Assembly: GCF_963668165.1 (NCBI RefSeq)
Contig: NZ_OY764209.1
Location: forward strand, 1,426,001-1,490,000
Direction of reading: 5' to 3'
Length of the DNA: 64,000 nt
Source of the DNA: Marispirochaeta sp.
Lineage (GTDB): Bacteria; Spirochaetota; Spirochaetia; JC444; Marispirochaetaceae
Under the pieces are notes generated by a model. The model saw only the letters and a program-made list of their open reading frames with translations. It made no database searches and was not told where the DNA came from. Of the stretch, positions 1-8,721 are shown piece after piece; within the stretch, counting starts at the first letter, position 1; every line of letters starts with the position of its first letter. A program made the translations under genes and the position numbers.

Positions 1-247
1 TCTCCATGGTCGTCGCCAGCAGCTTACGGCTGTCGATATTCTTATAGGCTGGATCGGAGGGCGGAAAATGGGTCCCGATATCCCCCAGAGCCGCAGCTCC
101 CAGAAGAGCGTCAATGAGGGCGTGAAGAAGTACATCGCCGTCGGAGTGTCCGTCTTCTCCAAAGGGAGCGGGCACTATTACACCCCCGATAAGCAGGGGG
201 CGTCCCGGAACAAGGCGGTGCAGATCATAGCCCATACCGATTCTCAT
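1..247 (-). CDS. ispF: 2-C-methyl-D-erythritol 2,4-cyclodiphosphate synthase, 5' part only
   Basis: This is the first 82 codons of IspF; the rest lies beyond the left edge. IspF cyclises CDP-ME-2-phosphate to MEcPP, the fifth step of the MEP isoprenoid pathway, in the cytoplasm. Visible family motifs are GYDLHR near residue 6, the metal-binding [10 protein letters not shown] near residue 34 and DIGTHFPP near residue 58. The ATG lies at 245-247 and overlaps the ispD stop as ATGA, so the two are probably translationally coupled. Order on this strand is carD, ispD, ispF. Nothing in the visible part looks broken. Confidence 0.93.
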   Translation of the reverse strand, partial: MRIGMGYDLHRLVPGRPLLIGGVIVPAPFGEDGHSDGDVLLHALIDALLGAAALGDIGTHFPPSDPAYKNIDSRKLLATTME

Positions 248-906
248 GGCTTCAGATCCTCTTGGTAGGTTATCTTTCTGTTGGTTTCGTCTCCGGGGAC
301 TGTAGCGACAGCTCCAATATAACGACCGTAAATTTCGGTGTCGTCAATATAGATTCCCCCGTCTTCGGCTGCTTTAATATGGGCCTCAAGAATATCTTCG
401 AAGACAAATCCCTGGGGTGTCTGAATACGGTAGGTCGTTTCCCGGGAGAGGTTGTCAATGATGAACCCGTCCCTGGACAGAATCTTCATGGCGTCTACCG
501 CTGGTACTGCCGGGGCGCAGGCCCCTGCTTCCAGGGCTCGAAGGGCAACGGCTTCCGCAATCCCCTGGCTACACCAGGGGCGGGCCCCGTCGTGAATCAA
601 AACTACATCGGGCTTATACCTGGCCAGCGCCTGGAGCCCTGCAAGCACCGATGCCTGGCGGGAAGCTCCGCCGGAGACAAAGATGACCTCTTCTGCCCGT
701 GGAAAATCCTGCAGGGCATTTGCGGCTTCCATTTCACCTCCCTCGGGAATTGTAACAACAAGGTTGGTAAAGATTCCCGGGTTGGAGAAGGGGCTTATAG
801 CGTTGGATAAGACAGTGCCGGTCCCGAGGGGAAGATATTCCTTCTTCATGCTGCCGCCGAAACGCTGACTTGAACCTGCTGCGGTAACGAGGGCTGCGGC
901 ACGCAT
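244..906 (-). CDS. ispD: 2-C-methyl-D-erythritol 4-phosphate cytidylyltransferase
   Basis: IspD transfers CMP from CTP to MEP in the non-mevalonate isoprenoid pathway. The 220-residue protein has the usual length of a stand-alone IspD. It opens with the nucleotide-binding loop AAGSSQRFG followed by KKEYLPLG, and carries [10 protein letters not shown] near residue 100 and the late TPQGF motif. The start lies 9 bp after the carD stop with no clear Shine-Dalgarno sequence, so it probably depends on the carD transcript. The stop overlaps the ispF start by four bases. In Treponema, as I recall, IspD and IspF are fused; here they are separate but coupled. Confidence 0.95.
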   Translation of the reverse strand: MRAAALVTAAGSSQRFGGSMKKEYLPLGTGTVLSNAISPFSNPGIFTNLVVTIPEGGEMEAANALQDFPRAEEVIFVSGGASRQASVLAGLQALARYKPDVVLIHDGARPWCSQGIAEAVALRALEAGACAPAVPAVDAMKILSRDGFIIDNLSRETTYRIQTPQGFVFEDILEAHIKAAEDGGIYIDDTEIYGRYIGAVATVPGDETNRKITYQEDLKP

Positions 907-915
907 GGGAAGGGC

Positions 916-1434
916 TTAATCCTGGGATTCGAGTCTTGAGAAGATCAGGTTTTCGACTTCTTCCTTCCCTTTTTCGAGGGAATAGGAAATCTCGTCTACC
1001 AGCAGCTTCAGAGCACTGTCGAAGAGCTTACGCTCCAGAATGGGGAGTTCCTTAATCTTGCTGCGATGGTAGAGGGTTCGGACAACTGTCGCGATATCCA
1101 TGACACTTCCGCTTTTCAGCAGGTCGAGGTTCATCTGATAGCGCATTTTCCAGTCCGCGGTTATCGGTTCATGGTCTTCGGAGATCAGCTTAAGAGCCTT
1201 GTTTGATTCCGCTTTGGAAACAATGGCCCGTATTCCAAGCTCATCCGCTTTGTCCACCGGTATCATGACAGTCATATCAGATACCTCCAGATAGACTATG
1301 TAGTAGAGCAGCTTTTTGCCCTTGAAGTCCTTTTCTTCTATTGCGGTGATCTTTCCGACCCCCTGAAGCGGATAAACAACTTCCTGATTGACCTTATATT
1401 GAGTCGAGGTATTACCCTGTACGGCTGATTCCAT
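916..1434 (-). CDS. CarD/CdnL-like RNA polymerase-binding transcription factor
   Basis: This 172-residue protein has an N-terminal RNA polymerase-interaction (Tudor-like) domain, with VNQEVVYPLQGVGKI near residue 15, followed by an alpha-helical C-terminal region with RTLYHRSKIKELP. CarD/CdnL proteins bind the beta subunit and stabilise open promoter complexes. I start it at ATG 1434. The reading frame stays open upstream for another 50 codons, but that part overlaps the promoter and looks non-coding. The promoter at 1442-1470 ends 7 nt before this ATG and there is no Shine-Dalgarno sequence, so the message is probably leaderless. It heads the carD-ispD-ispF unit, an order also known in Treponema. 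Confidence 0.9.
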   Translation of the reverse strand: MESAVQGNTSTQYKVNQEVVYPLQGVGKITAIEEKDFKGKKLLYYIVYLEVSDMTVMIPVDKADELGIRAIVSKAESNKALKLISEDHEPITADWKMRYQMNLDLLKSGSVMDIATVVRTLYHRSKIKELPILERKLFDSALKLLVDEISYSLEKGKEEVENLIFSRLESQD

Positions 1435-1441
1435 AAGGGGT

Positions 1442-1470
1442 AGTATACAAAAAAATGGCTTCTGAGTCAA
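1442..1470 (-). promoter_or_regulatory. sigma-70 promoter of carD-ispD-ispF (leaderless)
   Basis: On the minus strand TTGACT (1465-1470), a 17-nt spacer and TATACT (1442-1447) form a near-consensus promoter. Only 7 nt separate the -10 box from the carD ATG, which puts the expected transcription start on or next to the A of the start codon. No ribosome-binding site fits in between. Confidence 0.75.
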
Positions 1471-1483
1471 AGGGCGTGTTCCA

Positions 1484-2730
1484 CGTATTGCCGTTATTGA
1501 GAAGGACCGAGTAGGCGGGTCCTGTGTTAACTGGGGCTGTACCCCGACCAAGACCCTTGTGGCAAGCGCCCGGGCTGCACGCATGGTTCAGCGGGCAGCG
1601 GAATTTGGCATCAATGCCGGACCGGCGACTACCGATTTCTCCGCGGGAATAAAACGGGTCAATATCATTCGCGATGAAGCCAGTCAGGGCTTTCGGAAAT
1701 GGCTGGAGGATGTCACCGACTTTTATCCTGCCTCTGCCGGTTTTATTGACGGCCACACGGTACAAGGCCGGGGATGAACTTATCCGGGGAGAAACAATAA
1801 TTATCCATACAGGTGCTGCAGCCCGGAGCCCCGGGGTTTCAGGTATCGAATCGGTTCCCTGGCTCGATAACAAGGGTATCCTGGATCTCTCTGAGCTTCC
1901 CGATCATCTGCTTGTTATCGGAGGGTTGGAGTTCGGCCAGGCATTTCGGCGCTTCGGGAGCAGGGTAACGGTATTGGAGCGGGGAAACCGTATAATCTTC
2001 CGCGAAGATCCCGGTATCAGCAGCCTGGCGCAGGAATTGCTCGAGGACGAGGGTCTGGTTTTTCATCTCGGGACTGAAATTCTGTTTGTAGAAAAAGACG
2101 GAGCGGAAATAACTGTAATGTACAGACAGGGGACGGATAAAAAAAAGATTGAAGGAAGCCATCTGCTTGTGGCTGCCGGAAGAGCGCCTGCGGTTGACAA
2201 CTTGAATCTTGAAGCAGCAGGAGTCCAGACCAATGAAAGAGGATATATTGAAGTCGATGATGGTCGTACCAGTAAAAAGCATATCTACGCCTTGGGAGAC
2301 GTAAACGGAAAAGGGGCATTTACCCATACTTCGGTTCACGACGGTCAGGTTTTTCTGGACCACTACCTGTATGGCGGAGAAAGAAGGATAAGCGACCGAA
2401 ATCTGATTTATGCCATGTACATAGATCCTCCCCTGGCACGGGTCGGGATAAACGCGGCCGAGGCCGCCCGCCGCGGGATTGATTTTCTTGCTGCTGAAAT
2501 GCCTATGAGCGCGGTAAGCCGGGCCCGGGAGAAAGCGGAAACCGGCGGAGTAATGAAGGTGATTACCGATGCCCGGAGCAAGACGATTCTGGGGACGAGG
2601 TAATCGGAATGCTTGCCCTGGCCATGCAGGCAGGGATACCCTATACAAAACTGCAGGAACGGTACTACCTCATCCCGCGGTTGGAGAGCTTGTACCCTTT
2701 ATTTTTGATAAGCTCAAAAAGCTGAATTAA
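1484..2730 (+). pseudogene. Remnant of a MerA/dihydrolipoamide dehydrogenase-type flavoprotein disulfide reductase
   Basis: Pieces of one class-I pyridine nucleotide-disulfide oxidoreductase are spread over several frames. Homology begins with VIEKDRVGGSC and the redox centre CVNWGC followed by TPTKTLVASARAA (frame of 1523), so the N-terminal FAD Rossmann motif is missing. It then shifts frame near 1760 and continues as the long open stretch to 2603, with VPWLDN, GSRVTVLERG, YALGDVNG and the dimerisation-domain segments. The NAD-binding glycine motif has lost about four residues (VIGGLEFGQ, near 1917-1941). Two more frame changes, near 2600 and 2660, separate MLALAMQAGIPYTKLQE from LPHPAVGELVPF and the stop at 2728. 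With no FAD motif and at least four lesions it cannot give a working enzyme. It abuts the carD promoter. Confidence 0.88.
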
Positions 2731-2816
2731 TGGATATCGCTTTCCTTCCCTTGAAGCACTGCCACAACATGAAGTACTTTTGGTAGCTGTAATAGTAAAA
2801 AGAGCAAGGAGAGCAT

Positions 2817-4373
2817 ATGATACGTCGGCGTGCCGCCGGGATTCTTCTACATCCGACATCTTTGTCCGGTCCCTACGGTATTGGCGATCTTGGACGAGAA
2901 GCCCATCGTTTTGTCGATTTTCTTAACCGCTGCGGTATGAGTCTTTGGCAGATCCTGCCTCTTGGGCCGACGGGTTTTGGCAACAGTCCCTACGCCGCGG
3001 TCTCCAGTTTTGCCGGAAACCCGATGCTGATCAGTCCTGATATTCTTGCAGAGGAGGGGCTGCTCTCTCATGAGGACCTTCATGATTTGCCGGATTTTCC
3101 CCAGGACCATGTTGACTATGGAATAGTCGTTCCCTGGAAAACCAATCTGGTCAGAAAGGCAGCCGCGAGCTTTCTTTCAGGGAACTCCGAACCCGACAGA
3201 CAGGCTTTCGATAATTTCTGCAGCCATGAGTCCTGGTGGCTCGATGACTTCGCCCTGTACTCCGCGCTGCAGGACCATTTCAAAAATCGCAGCTCCCGGT
3301 CATCAAAGAAAGGTCCCCTTATCAACAGCCGCTGGGACCGGGATATTGCCCTCAGAGAACCGGAAGCCCTCGCACGCTGGTCGGATAAACTCCGGCAGGA
3401 TACGGAGCTTAAGAAGGTTATTCAGTTTCTGTTTTACCGTCAGTGGCGCCGCCTCAAAAGTTATGCCGCCGAACGGGGCATACGCTTTATTGGCGATATC
3501 CCGATTTTCGTTGCCCCGGATTCCTCAGATGTCTGGGCCTGGCGCGAGTATTTTCAAATTGATACCGACGGGCGTTTAACTGCCCAGGCGGGAGTCCCCC
3601 CTGATTACTTCAGCGCCACTGGCCAGCTCTGGGGAAACCCGGTTTATAATTGGGAAGCCCTGGGAAGGGACAGATACTCGTGGTGGATCCGCCGCATCGA
3701 ATATACCCTCAATCAGGTTGACTGGATACGGATAGACCATTTTCGGGGCTTTGAGGCTTACTGGAGTGTTCCTGCTGATGCGGAAACTGCTGTCGAAGGA
3801 GCGTGGATCAAAGCTCCGGGTTACGAGATGTTCCAGGAACTAAAACGCCGCTTAGGGCGTCTCCCGATTATCGCCGAGGATCTGGGGGTGATTACCCCGG
3901 AGGTAATAAAGCTGCGCCAATCCCTCGAATTTCCCGGAATGAGAGTGCTGCAGTTCGGCTTTGAATTTGATGTGCAGCGCGGTTTTAATGCCGCGCATCA
4001 CTTCCTGCCTCATAACTACGATTTTAATACGGTCGTCTATACCGGCACCCACGATAACGATACGACCGCCGGCTGGTATAATTCCATGGATGAGCGGATA
4101 CGGGACATTGTGCGCCGGTATCTTGCCCGGAATGATCATGACATTGTCTGGGACTTTATACGAATGGCCATTTCCTCGGCCGCGGGTTTTGCAGTGATTC
4201 CTTTCCAGGACCTGCTCTCTCTTGGCACCGAGTTTCGCATGAACACACCATCTACTGTTGGACCCCATAACTGGGCCTACCGGCACCGGCCGCAGGACCT
4301 GAACGACCTGATATCAGCACGGCTTAAAGAGATGAACAGCCTGTACAACCGCCTGCCGGAGCCGGAGGTTTGA
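2817..4373 (+). CDS. malQ: 4-alpha-glucanotransferase (amylomaltase, GH77)
   Basis: MalQ transfers 1,4-alpha-glucan segments between maltooligosaccharides in the cytoplasm and serves maltodextrin and glycogen metabolism. The 518-residue length fits the short bacterial GH77 type. It opens with GILLHPTSLSGPYGIGDLG and carries WQILPLGPTGFGNSPYA near residue 43. The three catalytic regions are present: WIRIDHFRGF (nucleophile Asp, about residue 303), IAEDLGVITPEV (acid/base Glu, about 350) and YTGTHDNDTT (Asp, about 405). The ATG at 2817 has the ribosome-binding site AAGGAGAG just upstream. The stop overlaps the TTG start of the phospholipase D gene, suggesting one transcript. No other maltodextrin gene is visible here. 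Confidence 0.95.
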   Translation: MIRRRAAGILLHPTSLSGPYGIGDLGREAHRFVDFLNRCGMSLWQILPLGPTGFGNSPYAAVSSFAGNPMLISPDILAEEGLLSHEDLHDLPDFPQDHVDYGIVVPWKTNLVRKAAASFLSGNSEPDRQAFDNFCSHESWWLDDFALYSALQDHFKNRSSRSSKKGPLINSRWDRDIALREPEALARWSDKLRQDTELKKVIQFLFYRQWRRLKSYAAERGIRFIGDIPIFVAPDSSDVWAWREYFQIDTDGRLTAQAGVPPDYFSATGQLWGNPVYNWEALGRDRYSWWIRRIEYTLNQVDWIRIDHFRGFEAYWSVPADAETAVEGAWIKAPGYEMFQELKRRLGRLPIIAEDLGVITPEVIKLRQSLEFPGMRVLQFGFEFDVQRGFNAAHHFLPHNYDFNTVVYTGTHDNDTTAGWYNSMDERIRDIVRRYLARNDHDIVWDFIRMAISSAAGFAVIPFQDLLSLGTEFRMNTPSTVGPHNWAYRHRPQDLNDLISARLKEMNSLYNRLPEPEV

Positions 4374-5914
4374 GGAACCGGTCTCTCTGCTGCACTGCTA
4401 TTACCATCTCACTGCTTTTTGCTTTATCCGTTTCTTCGTGCACGAGTATAGACTGCTCAATCCGAGGTAATCGGGATTTGGAGTTCAGATTACAGCCTGC
4501 TCAAAACGGCATAATCCGGGAGTTCTCACGGATTATTGATGAGCAGATTGAAGATGATCAGACGGCACTGCTTATGGTGCCGGAAAATGATGAGGCGCTG
4601 CGCTGGCGTCTCGCATTAGTCGACTCGGCAAAGACTTCTCTTGATATCCAGTATTTCCTCTGGGACAATGACCGCACAAGCAAATTACTGATGCACCGGC
4701 TTATTCTGGCGGCGGACCGCGGTGTCAAGGTGCGGATCCTCGTGGACGATATCTTTACCAGCCATCCGGATCTCGCGGTCGCATCCTTGAGTGAGCATCC
4801 AAACCTGGAAATCCGTATTTTCAATCCCAATCCTTCCAGGAGCACCGATGCCGGTGCTGCCTTCCGCTATATGCTGGAAGTCAGGCGGCTTAACCGCAGA
4901 ATGCATAATAAGCTTTTTATTGCCGACGGAAGGGTCTCCCTGATCGGTGGACGGAATATAGGGGACGCTTATTTTGGACTTGCTTCGGAGTTTAATTTTG
5001 TTGATCTGGATGTTCTGGCTGTCGGTGACTGTGTTGAAGATATGTCAACCTCTTTTGATCTGTTCTGGAACAGCCCCGCTTCGTTTCCCGGAACTCAGCT
5101 CCATAAACGGGGTTCTTCTGATTATCTGGATAAGCTGAGGGCGAACTATGGGGCGAAGGTTGCGGAGGATGAGATCCTTAATGACGAGAAGTATATCCCA
5201 GGCTCGTGGGTTCCGTTTTTTCATGAAAGGGTCTCCGGGTTTATTCCCGCCTATGTCAGGTTTGTTTCCGATCATCCCTATGACGAGAATGGCCGGGAGG
5301 TGACTAACTCCCTTGTAGATCTCATACAAAACGGCTTCGGCGACATAATCATGTCTACTCCCTATTTTATTCCGGGACTTGAAGGTATTCACAATTTCGC
5401 GGACATCGCAGAACAGGGAACGGGGATACGGCTGCTGGTCCCCTCGTTAGGATCCATAAATCATACTGCGGTTCATAGTCACTACAGAAAGTATCGCAAG
5501 ACCATCCTTGAAAGCGGGATTGAGGTGTTTGAATACAAACACAATCCCATGGGGAGGGGCAGAACCCTTGCAGACATGGATGGCAATCGGGCTGATTTTA
5601 TCAGTATGCATATGAAGGTAGTAGTTGCCGGCGCCTCGCGGGCCTATGTGGGCTCGTTGAATCTTGATCACCGGGCCATGCGGATTAATACCGAGAACGG
5701 ATTGATTATCGATTCAAAAGAGTTTGCACAGAAATTACGAAGTCTTCTTGAATCATTAATGACCCCTGAGGGATCCTGGCAGCTTACACTCAAGAATGGA
5801 CGAATATTGTGGGAGTCAGAGGATGTAATCCGAAAAACAGCTCCGGCCCGCTCAGTATTTCAGAGGATACCGGAGTTCTTGTTTCGTTTTCTGCCGATCG
5901 AAACCATGCTTTAG
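4370..5914 (+). CDS. Phospholipase D family lipoprotein (cardiolipin synthase-like)
   Basis: This 514-residue protein has a signal peptide ending in a lipobox (SVSSC, Cys about residue 24), so it is probably a lipoprotein. It has two PLD repeats. The first carries a complete HKD motif, HNKLFIAD, near residue 180, followed by GGRNIGDAYFG. The second reads HMKVVVAG with GSLNLDHRA after it, so the Asp of HxKx4D is Gly. PLD-family synthases and phospholipases use the two His residues for a phosphohistidine mechanism; both His and both Lys remain. I take TTG 4370 as start: the frame overlaps the malQ stop and GGAG occurs about 8 nt upstream. It resembles the YmdC/ClsC-type branch, but the substrate is open. 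Confidence 0.85.
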   Translation: MRNRSLCCTAITISLLFALSVSSCTSIDCSIRGNRDLEFRLQPAQNGIIREFSRIIDEQIEDDQTALLMVPENDEALRWRLALVDSAKTSLDIQYFLWDNDRTSKLLMHRLILAADRGVKVRILVDDIFTSHPDLAVASLSEHPNLEIRIFNPNPSRSTDAGAAFRYMLEVRRLNRRMHNKLFIADGRVSLIGGRNIGDAYFGLASEFNFVDLDVLAVGDCVEDMSTSFDLFWNSPASFPGTQLHKRGSSDYLDKLRANYGAKVAEDEILNDEKYIPGSWVPFFHERVSGFIPAYVRFVSDHPYDENGREVTNSLVDLIQNGFGDIIMSTPYFIPGLEGIHNFADIAEQGTGIRLLVPSLGSINHTAVHSHYRKYRKTILESGIEVFEYKHNPMGRGRTLADMDGNRADFISMHMKVVVAGASRAYVGSLNLDHRAMRINTENGLIIDSKEFAQKLRSLLESLMTPEGSWQLTLKNGRILWESEDVIRKTAPARSVFQRIPEFLFRFLPIETML

Positions 5915-5919
5915 CAGAT

Positions 5920-7473
5920 TCAATCCGCCTGTACGATTCTCGCAGGAAGAGGCGGCTTGTTATAGCTGAAATACTTGAAGGGATGAATATCCAGGGGGTT
6001 GGGAAGCCAGCCGCCAAGCACGTCTGAGTGAATAAAATTGTAGGAAGGAGAGTGCTTGTAAGGTATGATTCCACCTTCATTGAGGATCAGTCCTTCGGCT
6101 TCTGCCATTTTATTGTAGCGTTCCCGGCCGGAAAGGGCCATTGCCTCTTCAATCAGTTCATCGTACGCAGGATTCTTATATGATCCCTTGTTCAGGTTGG
6201 AGTCTCCGACCCACATTTGCAGAAACGCGAGGGGATCAGCATAATCGCCGATCCAGCTCATCAGGCCGATGGTGTAATCCTTTCTTTCTATGGAATTGTA
6301 GTAATCTGTATACGGTACCACGGTAAAGCGGGATTCAAGCCCCAGGGACTCCTTCCAGGCGGAGGCCATGGCCAGAGCCAGCTCCCGCACTTCCTGGCTC
6401 TCGGGAATCTTGAACATCGGTGGGGAAAGGCCTTTTCCTTCGGGGAATCCTGCTTCCCGCAGCAGCTCCAGGGCAGCCTCTCTGTCTCTGACATTGATCC
6501 CGGAGACCTCAGGGTATCCGGAGATCTGTGGAACAGCACGGGCGGTAGGTACAGCATAACGCTCTTCGGTACGCAGCTCTTCCCAGGGGACAAGCAGCAG
6601 CAGTGCCCGCCGGATACGGGGATCGTTCCAGGGATCTTCGTCGCAAACAAAGTAGAAATAGCTGGTGGCGAACTGATGGAACACCTGCAGGGTCGCGGGG
6701 TTATCCAGTTTGTCATAGAGAAGGTTGCCCGAAGACCAGAGGACCTCTTTTGCGTTAAACAGATCGGTCAGATGCTGATAGTCATCACTGAGCAGGAAGA
6801 TGATCTCTTCGCTTCGGACATTCTTCCGGTCCCAGTACAACTGGCTTTTTTTCAGAACGTATTTGTCGGAACTTCTGGAATAGAGCATAAAAGGACCGTT
6901 TCCCAGTACCGAAGGCGCGTTTTCCCAGTCAGGGGTCTCCCGGAATGCAGGATGAACGGGAGAAAAGCTGTGATGACAGAGAATTTTCAGAAAGTGAGAT
7001 GCCGGGTGGTTCAGGTGTACCTCGATAACTCCCTCCTCGGGAACAGTAATGCCCACATCCTCCCGCGTACCTTTGCCTGTACGATAATCCCGGGCCCCCT
7101 TGATAATATCCAGCAGAAAGGTGTACTCCGCTCTGTCCTCCGGATCCAGATGCAGCAGCCAGGACTCTCTAAAGTCCTCAGCTGTGACCCTGTCGCCATT
7201 CCAGTAATATGCATCCGGCCGCAGGTAGAAACGGTACACCAGGCCGTCATCGGAAACCTCGAAATCCCGGGCTACACCAGGGACCGGCTCCAGGGTAAGG
7301 GGATGATAGGTATATAAGCCTTCATAGAGAGCGGTGTACAGCTGGGCTTCTGTAGAGGAATAGGAGTGGTGAGGATCCAGAGCTATCTGGGTGGAACCAA
7401 AACTGACGGTAATGCTTTCTGCGTAAAGTGTAAAGCTGAGCAGGGCTGCAAGCAAGGTAATGATTTTTCTCAT
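5920..7473 (-). CDS. Extracellular solute-binding protein, family 5 (oligopeptide/OppA-type)
   Basis: This 517-residue protein has an N-terminal signal peptide (LLAALLSFTLYAES) and the SBP_bac_5 fold. Recognisable parts are LDPHHSYSSTEAQLYTALYEGL after the signal, VYRFYLRPDAYYWNGD near residue 90, and a C-terminal YADPLAFLQMW segment. Such proteins capture peptides, or sometimes other solutes, in the periplasm for an Opp/Dpp-type ABC importer. No permease or ATPase lies next to it, so it is an orphan here or works with a distant transporter. It starts 11 nt after the stop of a receiver-only response regulator, so the two are probably co-transcribed. It ends 5 bp from the convergent phospholipase D gene. 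Confidence 0.9.
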   Translation of the reverse strand: MRKIITLLAALLSFTLYAESITVSFGSTQIALDPHHSYSSTEAQLYTALYEGLYTYHPLTLEPVPGVARDFEVSDDGLVYRFYLRPDAYYWNGDRVTAEDFRESWLLHLDPEDRAEYTFLLDIIKGARDYRTGKGTREDVGITVPEEGVIEVHLNHPASHFLKILCHHSFSPVHPAFRETPDWENAPSVLGNGPFMLYSRSSDKYVLKKSQLYWDRKNVRSEEIIFLLSDDYQHLTDLFNAKEVLWSSGNLLYDKLDNPATLQVFHQFATSYFYFVCDEDPWNDPRIRRALLLLVPWEELRTEERYAVPTARAVPQISGYPEVSGINVRDREAALELLREAGFPEGKGLSPPMFKIPESQEVRELALAMASAWKESLGLESRFTVVPYTDYYNSIERKDYTIGLMSWIGDYADPLAFLQMWVGDSNLNKGSYKNPAYDELIEEAMALSGRERYNKMAEAEGLILNEGGIIPYKHSPSYNFIHSDVLGGWLPNPLDIHPFKYFSYNKPPLPARIVQAD

Positions 7474-7484
7474 TGTTTCTCTTT

Positions 7485-7841
7485 TCAGGTAAGGTAGTTC
7501 TTGATTGAATCAATATAGTGCTGGCCCCTGAGGGGTTTTATAAAGACCTCGTTGAAACCAGCCTCGTTCAAACGTTCGATTTCTCCGTCATCTGAGGTGA
7601 TGGCGATAAGCGGAAGGCCGGGATGGGTTTCTCGAATTCGTCGCGCTACCTGATCTCCATTCATACCGGGCATGTACTGATCTAGAATAATCAGGTCGTA
7701 GGTGTTCTTCTTAAAAAGCTCCATTGCCTGAATTCCGTCATGAGCCAGATCGCAACTGATGCCATGATTCTTGAGTTTCATCTCCAGCAGTTTGCGATTG
7801 GTGAACTCATCTTCCGCATAGAGAACCCGTTTTGTTGTCAC
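7485..7841 (-). CDS. Single-domain response regulator (CheY-like receiver only)
   Basis: This is a 118-residue receiver domain with no output domain. The acidic pair is in VLYAEDE, the phospho-acceptor Asp in LIILDQYMPGMNG near residue 52, the switch Thr in AITSDD, and the conserved Lys in FIKPL. The start is GTG 7841, because AAGGAG sits 7 nt upstream; the 30 codons open before it look non-coding. Receiver-only proteins pass phosphate in relays or bind motor or other target proteins. It lies directly upstream of an OppA-type binding protein in what looks like a two-gene transcript. No kinase is nearby. Confidence 0.9.
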   Translation of the reverse strand: MTTKRVLYAEDEFTNRKLLEMKLKNHGISCDLAHDGIQAMELFKKNTYDLIILDQYMPGMNGDQVARRIRETHPGLPLIAITSDDGEIERLNEAGFNEVFIKPLRGQHYIDSIKNYLT

Positions 7842-8019
7842 CTGGCTGCTCCTTGAACCCGTGGTATTCTGGACCGGATGCCGGCAGCAGAAACCCATGT
7901 CATCAACATCACACACGTTTTCGTACAACACCGACTATGTGCAGACCTTCGCTCAGCTAGGGTAAACAAAAGGTCCGGTGTGGTCAAGTAATATTTAAAA
8001 TAGGTGTTTTCTGCAGCGC

Positions 8020-8048
8020 TTGACAGACTCCGCCGTGATTCATACTCT
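8020..8048 (+). promoter_or_regulatory. Promoter of the methyltransferase gene (leaderless)
   Basis: A perfect -35 box TTGACA (8020-8025), a 17-nt spacer and a weaker -10 TACTCT (8043-8048) lie 10 nt upstream of ATG 8059. The -35 overlaps the alternative TTG start of the same frame, which argues against that start. Confidence 0.5.
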
Positions 8049-8058
8049 TGAGCTTCTT

Positions 8059-8667
8059 ATGATAGATTCACTGCGACGCCTGAAGGAACACTACGAGCCG
8101 CGAATTCGTCCCGAAAGTCTGGGCTATGAAATCCTTGACTGGGAAGACCAGGAGAGCCAGTTCTGCCGTTTCGAGGTACTGGTCAGGACTGTGAACCTGG
8201 ATGGAAAGTCCCTGTTGGATCTGGGCTGTGGGGTCGGCGATCTCTGTTTCTATTTTCAGGAAAAAGGAATCGGTGCCGATTATACCGGTGTTGACATTCT
8301 GGATAAGATGATTACAGAAGCCCGCAGGCGCTGTCCTCCAGGGCGCTTTGTCAAAGCAGACCTGTTGACAGAAAACCCCTTCGGGGATGAGCGGTTTCAG
8401 GTAGCATTCTGTTCGGGGATTTTTAACCTGGAGACGGGAGATAACGAACAACTGCTGGATGACTATTTAAAGCGCTTGTATGACCTTACTATCGAAACAG
8501 TGGTTATTAACCTGCTTTCTACCGCCTCCAGGGATCAGCAGGCCCGCTACCACTATTTTTGTCCGGAAAGCGTAAAAAAGCGGGCCGGAGCGGTTTATCC
8601 TTTCGTAGAGATAGAATCCGGTTATCTGTCAAACGATTTTACCCTTATCTGCCGGCATGGGGCCTGA
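8059..8667 (+). CDS. Class I SAM-dependent methyltransferase, substrate unknown
   Basis: A small Rossmann-fold methyltransferase. Motif I is SLLDLGCGVGDLCFYF, followed by the acidic residue of TGVDILDKM and the motif IV-like VAFCSGIFNL. I prefer ATG 8059 (202 residues). The frame extends back to a TTG at 8020, but that codon forms the -35 box of a plausible promoter and neither start has a Shine-Dalgarno sequence. The sequence is not close enough to any named family for me to assign a substrate. It is transcribed on its own between a divergent response-regulator/OppA unit and a lytic transglycosylase that has its own promoter. Confidence 0.8.
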   Translation: MIDSLRRLKEHYEPRIRPESLGYEILDWEDQESQFCRFEVLVRTVNLDGKSLLDLGCGVGDLCFYFQEKGIGADYTGVDILDKMITEARRRCPPGRFVKADLLTENPFGDERFQVAFCSGIFNLETGDNEQLLDDYLKRLYDLTIETVVINLLSTASRDQQARYHYFCPESVKKRAGAVYPFVEIESGYLSNDFTLICRHGA

Positions 8668-8683
8668 CACTCCTGTAAAGGTC

Positions 8684-8713
8684 TTGACTTGACACAGAGG
8701 AAATGACTATTTT
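8684..8713 (+). promoter_or_regulatory. Promoter of the lytic transglycosylase gene (leaderless)
   Basis: TTGACT (8684-8689), an 18-nt spacer and TATTTT (8708-8713) end 8 nt before ATG 8722. No Shine-Dalgarno sequence lies between the -10 box and the ATG. Confidence 0.6.
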
Positions 8714-8721
8714 AGACGCTT

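Noticed and set aside
6217..7317. A 366-codon open frame on the plus strand
   Set aside because: It lies wholly opposite the OppA-type gene, has no family features and no ribosome-binding site; it is a reverse-strand shadow in a GC-rich gene.
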